From Fibrobacter sp. UBA4297 (GTDB lineage: Bacteria > Fibrobacterota > Fibrobacteria > Fibrobacterales > Fibrobacteraceae): a DNA stretch of 64,000 nucleotides. Each line of letters opens with the position of its first letter. The first letter of the stretch is position 1. The DNA is taken from assembly GCF_002394865.1 (NCBI RefSeq), contig NZ_DGUZ01000022.1, positions 1-64,000 on the forward strand, in the 5' to 3' direction. The translations under genes were made by a program, and so were the position numbers. The notes beneath the pieces were generated by a model, which worked only from the letters and a program-made list of their open reading frames with translations, was not told where the DNA came from and ran no database searches. Below are positions 54,225-63,669 of this stretch, in pieces.

Positions 54225-56798
54225 ATGACAATCCTTGAGAAAATCGCACTTGCACTCCCCGCAGTAGAATCCCCCGCCCGTTACATGGGTGGCGAAGCGA
54301 ACAGCGTCATCAAAGACCACAGCAAAATGCTTGCACGCATGGCGTTTGTGTTCCCAGACACTTACGAAATCGGCATGAGCAACAACGGGCTCAGAATTTT
54401 GTACCATGTGCTGAACCGCGAACCGGATTTGCTTTGCGAAGTGGCTTTTGCGCCGTGGGACGACATGGCCGCCGAGATGAAGAAGTACGATATTCCGCTT
54501 TATACGCACGCAAGCTATACGGCGGTCAAGGATTACGAAGTCGTGGGGCTTACGCTCCAGACCGAACTAAACTTTACAAACGTGCCGTACGTGCTTGAAC
54601 TCGCTGGGATTCCGGCATGGCAAAAAGACCGTGCCGAAAGCGACCCGATTGTCGTTTCGGGCGGACCCTCGATGGGGAACCCGGAGCCGGTCGCGGATTT
54701 CTTTGACGCGTTCATGATTGGCGATGGCGAAAAGCTGATTGTCAAATTTGTGCGTTGCGTTGGCGAAGGACGCAAGGCGGGCCTCAAGCGCGCCCAGATT
54801 TTGGAAAATTTGTCTAAAATTGATGGCGTTTACGTACCGAGCTTGATGAAGGTTGTCAAGAACGAATACGGCGTGATTGTCCCGGCAGAACCCGCAAAGG
54901 GCTCTTACGAAAAAACGAACGGTGTACGTCGCCAGTTCATCCCGGTTTTGGACCCAAAAGACTACCCCATCAAGAACTTGATTGCAAACATGCAACTTGT
55001 TCACAATCGTTTTAGCGTGGAAGTGATGCGTGGTTGTGCGCAGGGTTGCCGTTTCTGCCAGGCGGGCATTTGGTACAGGCCGTGCCGCGAGCTCAATCCG
55101 GACGATGTCTTGGACATTGCAAAGGCGGGCATTCAGGCGACTGGCGAACGCGAACTCGGTCTTTTGTCACTTTCGACCGCTGACTACAAGCCGGTCGAAG
55201 CGCTCACGGATTCCATTATCGATGACCCTTTTTACGATAACGTAGATGTAAGCCTCCCGAGTATCCGCGTCAATAGTTTCGGACAAAGTCTCGCCGAAAA
55301 GGTTGCAGCGCTCAAAGGCGGTCGTAGCGCCACGTTCGCACCGGAAACAGGTTCTGAACGCATCCGCAAAATGATCAACAAGACCATCAGCGACCAGGAC
55401 ATGTACGACGCCGCCGAACACGCTTTCTCTAGCGGGTTCAACAAGATTAAGCTTTACACGATGATTGGCTTTCCGACCGAGAACCTGGATGACATGCAGG
55501 CGTTCTGCGAGCTCATCTTCAATCTCGTGAAAATCGGGCGCAAGTATAACCGCGGCATTCAAATTGCGGTGAGTATCGGCATTCTCATCCCGAAGTCGTT
55601 TACTGGCCTGCAATGGGCTCCGTTTATGGACAAAGAAACAGCACTCGGGCACATCCGCTACGTGCGCGAAAAGTTCTTCAAGCATCCGAACGTGAAAATC
55701 AACTGGGCGGCCTGGGAAACAAGTTTCTTGGAAGCAGTCTACAGCCGAGGCGACCGCAGCCTCGGTCCAGTCATTTACGCCGCCTACAAGAAGGGCATCA
55801 TCTTCGAAAGCGACAGCTATCGTTTTGACTTTAACAAATGGCTCGAAGTCTGGCAAGAATGCGGCTACGACACAAGCTGGGTCTACCGCGAACGCGACAA
55901 GGACGAAGTCTTCCCGTGGGACTTTATTCACGCAGGCACGACAAAGCAATACTTGCGCCGCGAATGGGAAAAGGCGTTCGACCCGAATTCCGCACCCGTG
56001 CCGAACTGCAAATGGGGTGATTGCCAAGCTTGCGGTATCCCGGGATTCGGCAAAGAAATCGTCCTCGCCGACGACCCTGTGCGCCACAAGGCGCCGAGCC
56101 GTACCCCTGAAGAAATCAAGAAGCTCGTGGCAGAACGCCGCCCGAGCCAGAAGGTGAGCTACAGTTACAAGATTACGTTCAAGAAGACTGGCATCAGCCG
56201 ATTCCTGCCGCACCACAACATGCTCAGTTTCTTCGAACGCACGTTCATTTGCGCAGGCATCCCGATCAAGTTCAGCGAAGGCTTCAGCCCGAAGCCCCGC
56301 ATTGTGAACATGGGGGCCTTGCCGCTTGGACTTGAAACTTACTGCGAAGTCATCAGCGTTGATTTATTGCAAAAGCTCGACCTCTCCGCCGAAGGTAAAC
56401 CCGCCATTATTGCAAAGCTCAGCGCTCCGTTCCCGCGCGGCATGGAAATCGTGGACATCGAGCCCTTGAAGGAAAAGCTCTCGAAGCATTTCCCGAAGGC
56501 GATGGTCTACCGCCACACGCCCGAAAGCATCCCCGCCGACCTTATGCAAAAGTTCGAACAAAAGCAATTGCCAATTGTCACGAACCACCGCGGTCAGCAG
56601 ATGGACTTGAACGAGCAGGTTCTTGGAATTGATATTCAAAACGGAACAATGGTTGTGCGCGTCAAGTGCAACAACCAGGGGACAACCCCCAGTCCGTTTG
56701 TCATTTTTGCAGGGTTGCTTGGCATTGAGATTGACCCGGCCAAGCTCGATGAAGTCTCCCGCCGCTTCCTCGTCGCAAAGATTGCAATCGAGTGGTAA
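54225..56798 (+). CDS. B12-binding-type radical SAM protein fused to DUF2344
   Basis: 857 residues. The N-terminal 210 residues are a cobalamin-binding-like Rossmann region; the radical SAM core has Cys271, Cys275 and Cys278 in RGCAQGCRFCQAG for the 4Fe-4S cluster; ATFAPETGSERIR and GLQWAPF follow. The C-terminal part (about 645-857) is the DUF2344 radical-SAM-linked domain (FSPKPRIVNMGALPLGLE). Known as the TIGR03960 plus TIGR03936 pair, often beside RNase G and ribosomal genes; the substrate is not established, and a role in RNA modification is only suspected. Confidence 0.92.
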   Translation: MTILEKIALALPAVESPARYMGGEANSVIKDHSKMLARMAFVFPDTYEIGMSNNGLRILYHVLNREPDLLCEVAFAPWDDMAAEMKKYDIPLYTHASYTAVKDYEVVGLTLQTELNFTNVPYVLELAGIPAWQKDRAESDPIVVSGGPSMGNPEPVADFFDAFMIGDGEKLIVKFVRCVGEGRKAGLKRAQILENLSKIDGVYVPSLMKVVKNEYGVIVPAEPAKGSYEKTNGVRRQFIPVLDPKDYPIKNLIANMQLVHNRFSVEVMRGCAQGCRFCQAGIWYRPCRELNPDDVLDIAKAGIQATGERELGLLSLSTADYKPVEALTDSIIDDPFYDNVDVSLPSIRVNSFGQSLAEKVAALKGGRSATFAPETGSERIRKMINKTISDQDMYDAAEHAFSSGFNKIKLYTMIGFPTENLDDMQAFCELIFNLVKIGRKYNRGIQIAVSIGILIPKSFTGLQWAPFMDKETALGHIRYVREKFFKHPNVKINWAAWETSFLEAVYSRGDRSLGPVIYAAYKKGIIFESDSYRFDFNKWLEVWQECGYDTSWVYRERDKDEVFPWDFIHAGTTKQYLRREWEKAFDPNSAPVPNCKWGDCQACGIPGFGKEIVLADDPVRHKAPSRTPEEIKKLVAERRPSQKVSYSYKITFKKTGISRFLPHHNMLSFFERTFICAGIPIKFSEGFSPKPRIVNMGALPLGLETYCEVISVDLLQKLDLSAEGKPAIIAKLSAPFPRGMEIVDIEPLKEKLSKHFPKAMVYRHTPESIPADLMQKFEQKQLPIVTNHRGQQMDLNEQVLGIDIQNGTMVVRVKCNNQGTTPSPFVIFAGLLGIEIDPAKLDEVSRRFLVAKIAIEW

Positions 56799-57011
56799 TT
56801 ATTCAGCCGGGAGAATAATCTCGATGTGACTGGTGCTGACGTTGAGGAAGTGCGTACGGAACAGGTCCTTCTCATTCCTGTCGCAAACGCGTACCTGCGT
56901 CACCGCAATAAAATCCTTGTTTTCACGGATATAGTCCGTGAGGCGTTCGTCACGCAGCGTGTCGATTTCGCCCGTAATGACAAAATTATCTGTCCACATT
57001 TTTACTAGCAT
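56799..57011 (-). CDS. Small hypothetical protein
   Basis: 70 residues, soluble, beta-rich pattern with ending VSTSHIEIILP. No family recognised with confidence. Its last base abuts the stop of the convergent radical SAM gene. No clear ribosome site; ATG 56999 is a possible alternative start. Confidence 0.6.
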   Translation of the reverse strand: MLVKMWTDNFVITGEIDTLRDERLTDYIRENKDFIAVTQVRVCDRNEKDLFRTHFLNVSTSHIEIILPAE

Positions 57012-57109
57012 ACCACTAATATATAAATGTTAGTCCAAGTAAGAAGATAAAAACCTTATTTTTTCGCCCCTAAAGCCATTTTAACGTATATTATTCAATA
57101 AGATACAAC

Positions 57110-57240
57110 AATGTCATGCCCGATTTATTCGGGCATCTCCCTTTTAAAAGAAAATAGGAGATTCCCACCTTGGTGGCCATGCGCACTAAGCACTAAAGCG
57201 CTAAGTGCTGTCCGCCCGCCTTCGCGGGAATGACAAGAAT
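57110..57240. repeat. Dispersed intergenic repeats before the LOG gene
   Basis: Contains GTCATGCCCGATTTATTCGG, CCCTTTTAAAAG, GGAGATTCCCACC and CGCGGGAATGACAA. The same word order occurs in the 8950-9180 gap. No gene in 57012-57274. Confidence 0.65.
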
Positions 57241-57274
57241 GAATCAATTTAAACTTAATTAAGAGGTTCGCATT

Positions 57275-58117
57275 ATGGCACCGAAAAAAGTACGCACGAT
57301 TCCAGGGCAGATGGCATACCACAACGCCGAATTTATGGAAAGCGATGCCGCACGCCCCATTCGATTCCTTTCTGAATTTTTCCAGCCTGCACAAGTTTTT
57401 GCACAAGAAGATATCAAGAATTCTATCGTGTTCTTTGGTTCGGCACGTACACTCCCGCCCGACGAAATCAAAAAACGCCGCAAGGGCTGCAAGGATAAAA
57501 AGGAACTTGCAAGGCTTGACCGACTCTCCAAAGTCGCGGATTCTTACAATGCAGCTCGTGAACTCGCTGCCAAGCTCGGCAAGTGGATAAACAAGCGCCA
57601 CCACGGCTACGCCATCATGACGGGCGGTGGTCCGGGCATTATGGAAGCCGGCAACCGCGGTGCATCTGACGTGGGTACGCCTTCTGTCGGTTTGAACATC
57701 AAGTTGCCTTTCGAACAACATTGCAATCCGTACATCGATGACGAACTGAACTTGCAGTTCCGTTATTTCTTTGTCCGTAAATACTGGTTCCTGCGCATGG
57801 CTCGTGCGCTCGTTATTTTCCCTGGTGGATTCGGCACGCTCGACGAAGCCTTCGAAATGCTCACGCTTATCCAGACCGATAAGTATGCGCAGCAGATGCC
57901 GGTCGTGATTTTTGATTCGAACTTCTGGAAGAAGGCTCTGAACTGGGAATTTTTCGCCGAAACGGGCATGATCAATCCCGAAGACCTCAAGCTCTTCAAG
58001 TTCTGCGACACCGTCGATGAGGCTTACGACTTCATCACGTCCAAGCTCGAAGAACAAAGCGAAGAAAAGGTCACGTTCGCGCGCTCCCACGCCGAAAACG
58101 AAGAGAAGAAGAAGTAA
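57275..58117 (+). CDS. LOG family protein
   Basis: 280 residues. GGGPGIME at 117-124 and PGGFGTLDE at 183-191 are the LOG signature, found in cytokinin riboside 5'-monophosphate phosphoribohydrolases and related nucleotide N-glycosidases (formerly lysine decarboxylase-like). The N-terminal extension of about 60 residues makes it the longer subgroup. AAGAGG precedes the start. The nucleotide substrate in this organism is unknown. Confidence 0.9.
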   Translation: MAPKKVRTIPGQMAYHNAEFMESDAARPIRFLSEFFQPAQVFAQEDIKNSIVFFGSARTLPPDEIKKRRKGCKDKKELARLDRLSKVADSYNAARELAAKLGKWINKRHHGYAIMTGGGPGIMEAGNRGASDVGTPSVGLNIKLPFEQHCNPYIDDELNLQFRYFFVRKYWFLRMARALVIFPGGFGTLDEAFEMLTLIQTDKYAQQMPVVIFDSNFWKKALNWEFFAETGMINPEDLKLFKFCDTVDEAYDFITSKLEEQSEEKVTFARSHAENEEKKK

Positions 58118-58121
58118 CAAA

Positions 58122-58215
58122 GTCATGCCCGCCGGAGCCTGTGCTGAGCGCAGTCGAAGTAAGCGGGCATCTTTTTTGTCGCCCCTGTCACCCCGGGCTC
58201 CGTGCCGGGGTCACC
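58122..58215. repeat. Dispersed intergenic repeats
   Basis: GTCATGCCCGCC...GCGGGCAT and TGTCACCCCGGGCTCCGTGC with GGGGTCACC, variants of the words at 8977-9040. The kinase gene starts 20 bases later. Confidence 0.6.
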
Positions 58216-58235
58216 TTTTTTGCTAATTTTCTTTC

Positions 58236-59342
58236 ATGTTCTGGAACAATTTGGCAGAAACGATGGACAGGGTCTCGCGCAATTTGGCGCTCCGCCCGAA
58301 CTACACCATGGCAGAATACCAGCGGTGGTTCGACCACAACCCTGACTTTAAGCACAACGGCAACGCAGAACGCATCGAGCTTATCGAGCCGCTTTCGCTC
58401 GTAGGCACAAACCAGCTTTACCGCGCAAAGCTCTGGATTGAACACCCGCGCGACGAAAAGCGCTATGACGAAAAAGAAATCGTCGTAAAAATCTGCAAGT
58501 ACTGGGCGCCGCCCGGCAAGAACCGCCTGCACCGTTTGAACATGCTCCTGAGCGCGTTCCAAGATGAAATTCGCATCAATAACCTCATCCGCGCGACAAA
58601 CATCGAAGGCGTGGTACAGTCTTTTGGCGGAGGCATCGCTGGTCGCCACCCTTACCTCAAGCTAGAGTTTATCAAGGGTTGCTCGCTTGATAGAGTCATC
58701 AAGCCAAAGCTCACTGACGAAGAACTTTTGCAGCGCGTGGCTCAAATCGCCTACCTTGCAAACACCATAAGCCAGCTCCATTACTACCAAATTGTACACA
58801 AGGATATCAAGCCCAAGAACTTGCTCCTTTGCCAGAATCCGGCGCACAAGAACAACCACAAGATTTTACTCTGCGACTTTGGTTACGCCCAGGCCAAGAT
58901 GCGCGAAACCGTTACCGAAGGTGGCGGACTTTCATCGCCAAGTTACAGCGCCCCCGAACTTGCCCAGTCCAGCGAAAACATCACGTACGCCGTGGACTAC
59001 TTTAGTTTCGGCGCAGTCATGCACGAATACCTCACCGGCGTAAAGCTTTACCCCAAGGCGAAGGAAATTTATACCGAGGAAGGGCGCCTGATAACCAAGC
59101 GCTACATGGATTACATCGAGAACGGCCGCGAAAACGTGTTTAACGATGAACGTTTCCCGGAAATTCACGACTGGATTGACGCCCTCACCACATTCGATGT
59201 GAACGAGCGCATGAAAAAGAGCCCAAACCTGTTCGCTCTCGCCCACAAGCTCCGCGAAGAGGTCAACGCCCAGGGATTCCGGGACGTAAATACCGATTTT
59301 CTGTGGAACCAGCTGAACGAGTACAGCAAACGCACGTTCTAG
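58236..59342 (+). CDS. Serine/threonine protein kinase
   Basis: 368 residues. Catalytic loop HKDIKPKN at 188-195, DFG with Asp214, and activation segment GLSSPSYSAPELAQS are clear Hanks-type features; EIVVKICKYW holds the likely ATP-site Lys. The N-terminus before residue 70 lacks a strong Gly-rich loop. No membrane helix or PASTA repeats, so it is cytoplasmic. Targets unknown. Transcribed with the next gene after a 71-base gap. Confidence 0.9.
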   Translation: MFWNNLAETMDRVSRNLALRPNYTMAEYQRWFDHNPDFKHNGNAERIELIEPLSLVGTNQLYRAKLWIEHPRDEKRYDEKEIVVKICKYWAPPGKNRLHRLNMLLSAFQDEIRINNLIRATNIEGVVQSFGGGIAGRHPYLKLEFIKGCSLDRVIKPKLTDEELLQRVAQIAYLANTISQLHYYQIVHKDIKPKNLLLCQNPAHKNNHKILLCDFGYAQAKMRETVTEGGGLSSPSYSAPELAQSSENITYAVDYFSFGAVMHEYLTGVKLYPKAKEIYTEEGRLITKRYMDYIENGRENVFNDERFPEIHDWIDALTTFDVNERMKKSPNLFALAHKLREEVNAQGFRDVNTDFLWNQLNEYSKRTF

Positions 59343-59413
59343 AACGCTTTTAGCCTACATTTCGCCCCCTAGCCCAATTACACTTCACTAATGATTTGTT
59401 TATATTCATTGGT

Positions 59414-60898
59414 ATGAAGAAAATATTGAGCATCCTCCTAAAACCGTTCCGGTTTTTCAAATTCCATCATTACGTGACGCTTTTAGCGATCGCTGTCCTC
59501 GGGGTTTTCAACTTCCAGACGACCCTAAACCCGACAATCCAACAAATACGCCAAGAAAAGGATATTCACGAATCCTTTGACAAATGGTGGGAAGAGGAGC
59601 GTGCTCAAGAATTTAAGAATGTGGGTCTCACGCCAAATGACACCATCAAGATGCAAGAGTTCGAGCTCTACAAGGAACGTTACCAAGTCGAGCACCCAAC
59701 GCCGATTATCGAGGAACGCATTGAGCAAATAAAAGTGGAATTCCTTGAATGGTGGGAAAATCAGGGGGGCAAAGAGCAATATGCCGCGGAGCACGGCAGC
59801 TACCCTACAGACAAACAATACGAGGCGGAGCTCAAGAAACGGATTTATAATTACACGGACAAATTCATCCGTTACCGTTGGGCATACCAGCCTAGCCGTG
59901 GCAATACCGAAAGTTTTCTCACTTGCAGTTTGCTAGTACCAAGCATCTGGTCGTATATTTTCTTCGCCGTATTTTTCATGTTCGCGCTGATGCAGCTTGA
60001 AAAGCGCTGGCACGCGTTCTTTATTTATGTTTATGCGGTGGTAATCGCTATTATCAGCGGGTTCTTTGTGGATTTGCTCGTGGACACTTCGTTCTTTGGG
60101 CAGTTCGCAACGCAGCGTTACATGGGCGTAAGTCTGATGCTTTGCTTTTTGCTGGGAGCAAATGTTTTTGACAAGGAAAAAGACGCCATTCCGTCTTACG
60201 TGAGCAAGATTTCACAATTCGCGCTTGTCGGGAGCATGGCGATTGACTGGTTTTTGAACCCGGGAATTTTCAATGCGGTCGCCGTGCTGTCTCCGTTTTT
60301 CTTTGCTCTAGGCGGGCTTGCGGGTTACTTCATGCCACACCGCTCTGAAGGCGGCGCCAAGCAGGTCGTTACCGAACAAAAGAACGAAGAAACAGTCACC
60401 CCTGGCGAACACACTCGCAAGATGATTGAAAACGGACTGCAGGCGGCAAGCAACGGAGAAAACGAGAGTGCAGCGCGCCTGTTGCAATACGGGCTGACAG
60501 CGCTTTTGCAAGAAGAACCGGTCAAGTTCCAGGATGTGAAAGATGCCGTAAATAGGATTGCAGGCTGCTATGCCGAAATTCCGAGCACGCAATGGATTGA
60601 ATGGGGAGCAACCGCCAAGCAAAAGAAGATTCCGGAAGCGGCAATTACGTTACTTGAAAAGGGTATCGCCAAAGAGACCGACGCAACGATTCTTCGCCGT
60701 GCGCACTTTGACATTGGCGAACTCCGCATCCAGACAAAGTCTAATGTGAATGCGGCCATGGAGCACTTGAGCAAGGTCATCAAGGAAAACGACAGCGATA
60801 CGCTCGCCGAACAGGCCAAAAAACTCATGGAAACCGGCAAAGACATTCTAGTGCAAATGGCTTACGCCGCACCGAAACAATTCAAGGTTTCTAATTAA
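59414..60898 (+). CDS. Membrane protein, possibly rhomboid-like without active site
   Basis: 494 residues. One N-terminal helix, a charged external or internal segment (50-165), then five or six membrane helices (175-320), then a soluble helical C-terminus with TPR-like pairs (330-490). The LMQLEKRWHAFF then YMGVSLMLCFLLGAN order resembles rhomboid helices, but the catalytic G-x-S-G is replaced by GVSLM and I see no catalytic His, so protease activity is unlikely. ATG 59414 is chosen over TTG 59396. Confidence 0.6.
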   Translation: MKKILSILLKPFRFFKFHHYVTLLAIAVLGVFNFQTTLNPTIQQIRQEKDIHESFDKWWEEERAQEFKNVGLTPNDTIKMQEFELYKERYQVEHPTPIIEERIEQIKVEFLEWWENQGGKEQYAAEHGSYPTDKQYEAELKKRIYNYTDKFIRYRWAYQPSRGNTESFLTCSLLVPSIWSYIFFAVFFMFALMQLEKRWHAFFIYVYAVVIAIISGFFVDLLVDTSFFGQFATQRYMGVSLMLCFLLGANVFDKEKDAIPSYVSKISQFALVGSMAIDWFLNPGIFNAVAVLSPFFFALGGLAGYFMPHRSEGGAKQVVTEQKNEETVTPGEHTRKMIENGLQAASNGENESAARLLQYGLTALLQEEPVKFQDVKDAVNRIAGCYAEIPSTQWIEWGATAKQKKIPEAAITLLEKGIAKETDATILRRAHFDIGELRIQTKSNVNAAMEHLSKVIKENDSDTLAEQAKKLMETGKDILVQMAYAAPKQFKVSN

Positions 60899-60903
60899 AA
60901 ACT

Positions 60904-60937
60904 AAAGGCGATGCCGGAACGGAGTCCGGCATGACAA
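60904..60937. repeat. Dispersed repeat copy (GATGCCGGAAC family)
   Basis: 34 bases, differing at one position from 9601-9634. A related but diverged word follows at about 60967-60995. Confidence 0.8.
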
Positions 60938-61001
60938 TGCAAAAAAATGTTTTTGCTGTAACAAGATGGCGATTCCGGCACAAGATCGGGATGACGATAT
61001 G

Positions 61002-61048
61002 AAAAAGGCGGGCCCGCCATTTTTTTTTACACGAACGGTAAGCCCGCC
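61002..61048 (-). terminator. Putative terminator of the manC operon
   Basis: On the minus strand GGCGGGC pairs with GCCCGCC across a long loop, followed by TTTTT. The inner copy is also part of the perfect palindrome GGCGGGCCCGCC. Confidence 0.6.
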
Positions 61049-61054
61049 ACACGT

Positions 61055-62434
61055 TTAAGAGCGCTTGTAGTCGTCCTGCACGCGGATGATGTCGTCTTCG
61101 CCGGTGTATTCGCCGACCTGGACTTCAACAATCACGAGCGGGAGCTTGCCTTCGTTCTGCAAGCGGTGAATCGTACCAGAAGGAATGTAGGTCGATTCGT
61201 TCGGGCGCACGTAGAACACCTTGTCACCAACGGTGCATGTTGCAGTTCCGCTCACAACGACCCAGTGTTCCGAACGGTGCAAATGTTTCTGCAACGAGAG
61301 GCGTTCGCCCGGACGAACAACGATTCGCTTCATCTTGTAGCGGTCCGTAGATTCGAGCACGGAGTACGTACCCCACGGACGGTTGACCGTCTGCGGGACC
61401 TTCGGCAAGTCGGAGCCGCGAGCCTTGAGCTCGTCGACGACCTGCTTGACCTTCTGGCTGCTCGCAAGAGGAGCGACCAAGAGAGCATCCGGCGTATCGA
61501 CAATGAGCATATTGTCCAAGTCAATCGTGCAAATCTGACGCTGACCACCGAGCACAAGAGAATTCTTGGAACCGATTGCCAAATGCCTGGCGTTCACGTT
61601 ATTGCCATTTTCGTCGTGGTCGAATTCACCATAAAGCGAATCAAACGCACCGAGGTCAGACCAGCCGATATCGCTCGGCACGACCTTCACCTTGGCAGAC
61701 TTTTCCATCACAGCGTAGTCGATGGAGTTCGACGGGATGTTCATCATGTCTTCGTGATTGACACGGACTAGAGCATCCTTGTTTTCTTTTTTGGCGTTTG
61801 CAAAGGCAATCTTTGCTGCGGTCAAGATATCCGGAGAATACGTTGAAAGTTCATCGAGGAACGTCGAAGCCTTGAAGCAAAAGATACCGCTGTTCCAAAA
61901 GAACCTTCCAGAAGCAACGTACTTCTTTGCTGTTTCCAAATCCGGCTTTTCAACAAAGCGCTTGACATCGTCGCCATTCGCTTCGATGTAACCGTAACCA
62001 GTTTCCGGGCCTGTCGGCGTGATGCCGAAAGTCACCATGAAACCTTTCTTTGCAAATTCTTCGGCCTTGCGTAAGCATGCTTCGTAAGCATCTGCCTTGC
62101 GGATCACATGGTCCGACGGAGACACGAGAACGATATCGTCCGGATCAAGACCAAGGCAAGCAAGAGCAATTGCCGGAGCCGTATTGCGGCCTACCGGTTC
62201 CAAAAGGAAGCGAACATCGTTAGCGCCCACTTCTTCGAGCTGGTCTTTAGCCAAGAAATACTGTTCTGCATTGCTCACAATGTACTGAGCACCGCAAATG
62301 CGAGAATTTGTCTTTACCGTACGCTGGAACAGGGAAGCACCGTCAAAAAGACGGGCAAACTGTTTGGGCATGAGAGAGCGGCTAATCGGCCAAAGGCGCG
62401 TACCGCTGCCACCACACAAAATCAAGTTAATCAT
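61055..62434 (-). CDS. manC: Mannose-1-phosphate guanylyltransferase/mannose-6-phosphate isomerase
   Basis: 459 residues. Nucleotidyltransferase part: GGSGTRLWP at 8-16, PVGRNTAPA, SPSDHV and NSGIF. C-terminal cupin isomerase part: RPWGTY, LSLQKHLHRSEHW and IHRLQN. It makes GDP-mannose for surface polysaccharide. It starts one base after the Wza-type gene stop, so the two are cotranscribed. Confidence 0.94.
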   Translation of the reverse strand: MINLILCGGSGTRLWPISRSLMPKQFARLFDGASLFQRTVKTNSRICGAQYIVSNAEQYFLAKDQLEEVGANDVRFLLEPVGRNTAPAIALACLGLDPDDIVLVSPSDHVIRKADAYEACLRKAEEFAKKGFMVTFGITPTGPETGYGYIEANGDDVKRFVEKPDLETAKKYVASGRFFWNSGIFCFKASTFLDELSTYSPDILTAAKIAFANAKKENKDALVRVNHEDMMNIPSNSIDYAVMEKSAKVKVVPSDIGWSDLGAFDSLYGEFDHDENGNNVNARHLAIGSKNSLVLGGQRQICTIDLDNMLIVDTPDALLVAPLASSQKVKQVVDELKARGSDLPKVPQTVNRPWGTYSVLESTDRYKMKRIVVRPGERLSLQKHLHRSEHWVVVSGTATCTVGDKVFYVRPNESTYIPSGTIHRLQNEGKLPLVIVEVQVGEYTGEDDIIRVQDDYKRS

Positions 62435-63652
62435 TTATTTACCCGTTGCATTTGTAGCGTTGTTCGCCGTATTCGTAGAAGTAGAAGTGTTAGAAGAAGT
62501 TGTCGAAGAAGCTCGCTTCTGGGACGGAGTCTTCCAACCCGTATTATTGATATCCTGGACGTTCTGAACGATATTCGTACCAAGATAAATAGCGTTCATG
62601 GTCGGGGTAATCAAGCTAAGAAGGCGGTTCCACGTTGCAATGCCAGAAGCATCAACGTAAACGATATCGCGCGGATTCAATTCAAAGCGGTCAGCCATTG
62701 CAAGCGCCATGGCATTCTTTGCATCAAGCTGGTAGATATCAATCTTTTCCCTAGACGTATTTCTGATAACATAGATATCACTCGGAGCGGCGTTCATGGC
62801 ATTCACACCACCGGCTGCGGCAAGGGCTTCGGCCAAGGTGATATAGTTATCCATGTGGACAATGCCAGTTCTGTTCACTTCACCAAGGACATACACCTTT
62901 CTATCGCGTTCGGTATCCTTACGCAACGGCACAAACAGCTGGTCTCCCGGCTTCACGAGGATGCGGTCCATAGGAATATTTTCCTTGAACGCACGGATGT
63001 AGTCGATTGTGTAAACTTTGTCTCCACGACGGAGCTGGACTAACGAAGGATCAGCTGCTTCATCGAAGCCACCCACGGATGCAACCAAATCAGGGATTGT
63101 TACCGGGTTTTCATTGAAGCTCACATAGCCCGGATTGGCCACGGCTCCCGTGACAAAAGCCTTACGACTATAATAGCCCGTCACACGGACATCCACTTGC
63201 GGGTCATTAAGGATTTTGTCGGAAAGACGTTTCGTAATTTCGAGGCGAAGTTCCTGGGCGGTAAGGCCAGCAGCTTGGATTTCACCGGCATACGGGTAGA
63301 AAAGCTTACCATCGGTCGTCACCTTCTGACCTGCCGTCTGGTACTGCCCCATCGGGGACGTGAGTTCAGGATGTTCCCAAACGACCACCTGCACCTGGTC
63401 TAAAGGTCCGATTCTGTATTCCAGCTGGGGAAGGGTATCCACAATCAGGTCTTCTAGCTTGCCTTCGTGCGGATTTTCGGCCACCGGAATAGGTTCTCCC
63501 ATGTCGCCCTTTTCAATGGAATGCAATTTAAATGTAATTCCATTATAAGTTGTGGAATCTTCGGGAATATCCATACGCATCTGCGGAGCGGCAAAGCAAC
63601 CGCTCAAGATAACGCCAGCAACTCCACAAAGAGCTATACCAATTTTATTCAT
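62435..63652 (-). CDS. wza: Polysaccharide export lipoprotein, Wza-like
   Basis: 405 residues. Lipobox L-S-G-C with Cys19; Poly_export domain from about 75 (LEYRIGPLDQVQVVVWEHPE), then SLBB repeats (GAVANPGYV, GEVNRTGIV) and a Thr/Ser/Asn-rich tail after 375. It forms the outer-membrane channel for capsule export. Clustered with a tyrosine phosphatase and manC, as in Wza-Wzb loci. The low-complexity tail is unusual for Wza, which normally ends in an amphipathic helix. Confidence 0.9.
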   Translation of the reverse strand: MNKIGIALCGVAGVILSGCFAAPQMRMDIPEDSTTYNGITFKLHSIEKGDMGEPIPVAENPHEGKLEDLIVDTLPQLEYRIGPLDQVQVVVWEHPELTSPMGQYQTAGQKVTTDGKLFYPYAGEIQAAGLTAQELRLEITKRLSDKILNDPQVDVRVTGYYSRKAFVTGAVANPGYVSFNENPVTIPDLVASVGGFDEAADPSLVQLRRGDKVYTIDYIRAFKENIPMDRILVKPGDQLFVPLRKDTERDRKVYVLGEVNRTGIVHMDNYITLAEALAAAGGVNAMNAAPSDIYVIRNTSREKIDIYQLDAKNAMALAMADRFELNPRDIVYVDASGIATWNRLLSLITPTMNAIYLGTNIVQNVQDINNTGWKTPSQKRASSTTSSNTSTSTNTANNATNATGK

Positions 63653-63669
63653 ATTTTCCCTCTTAGAAA

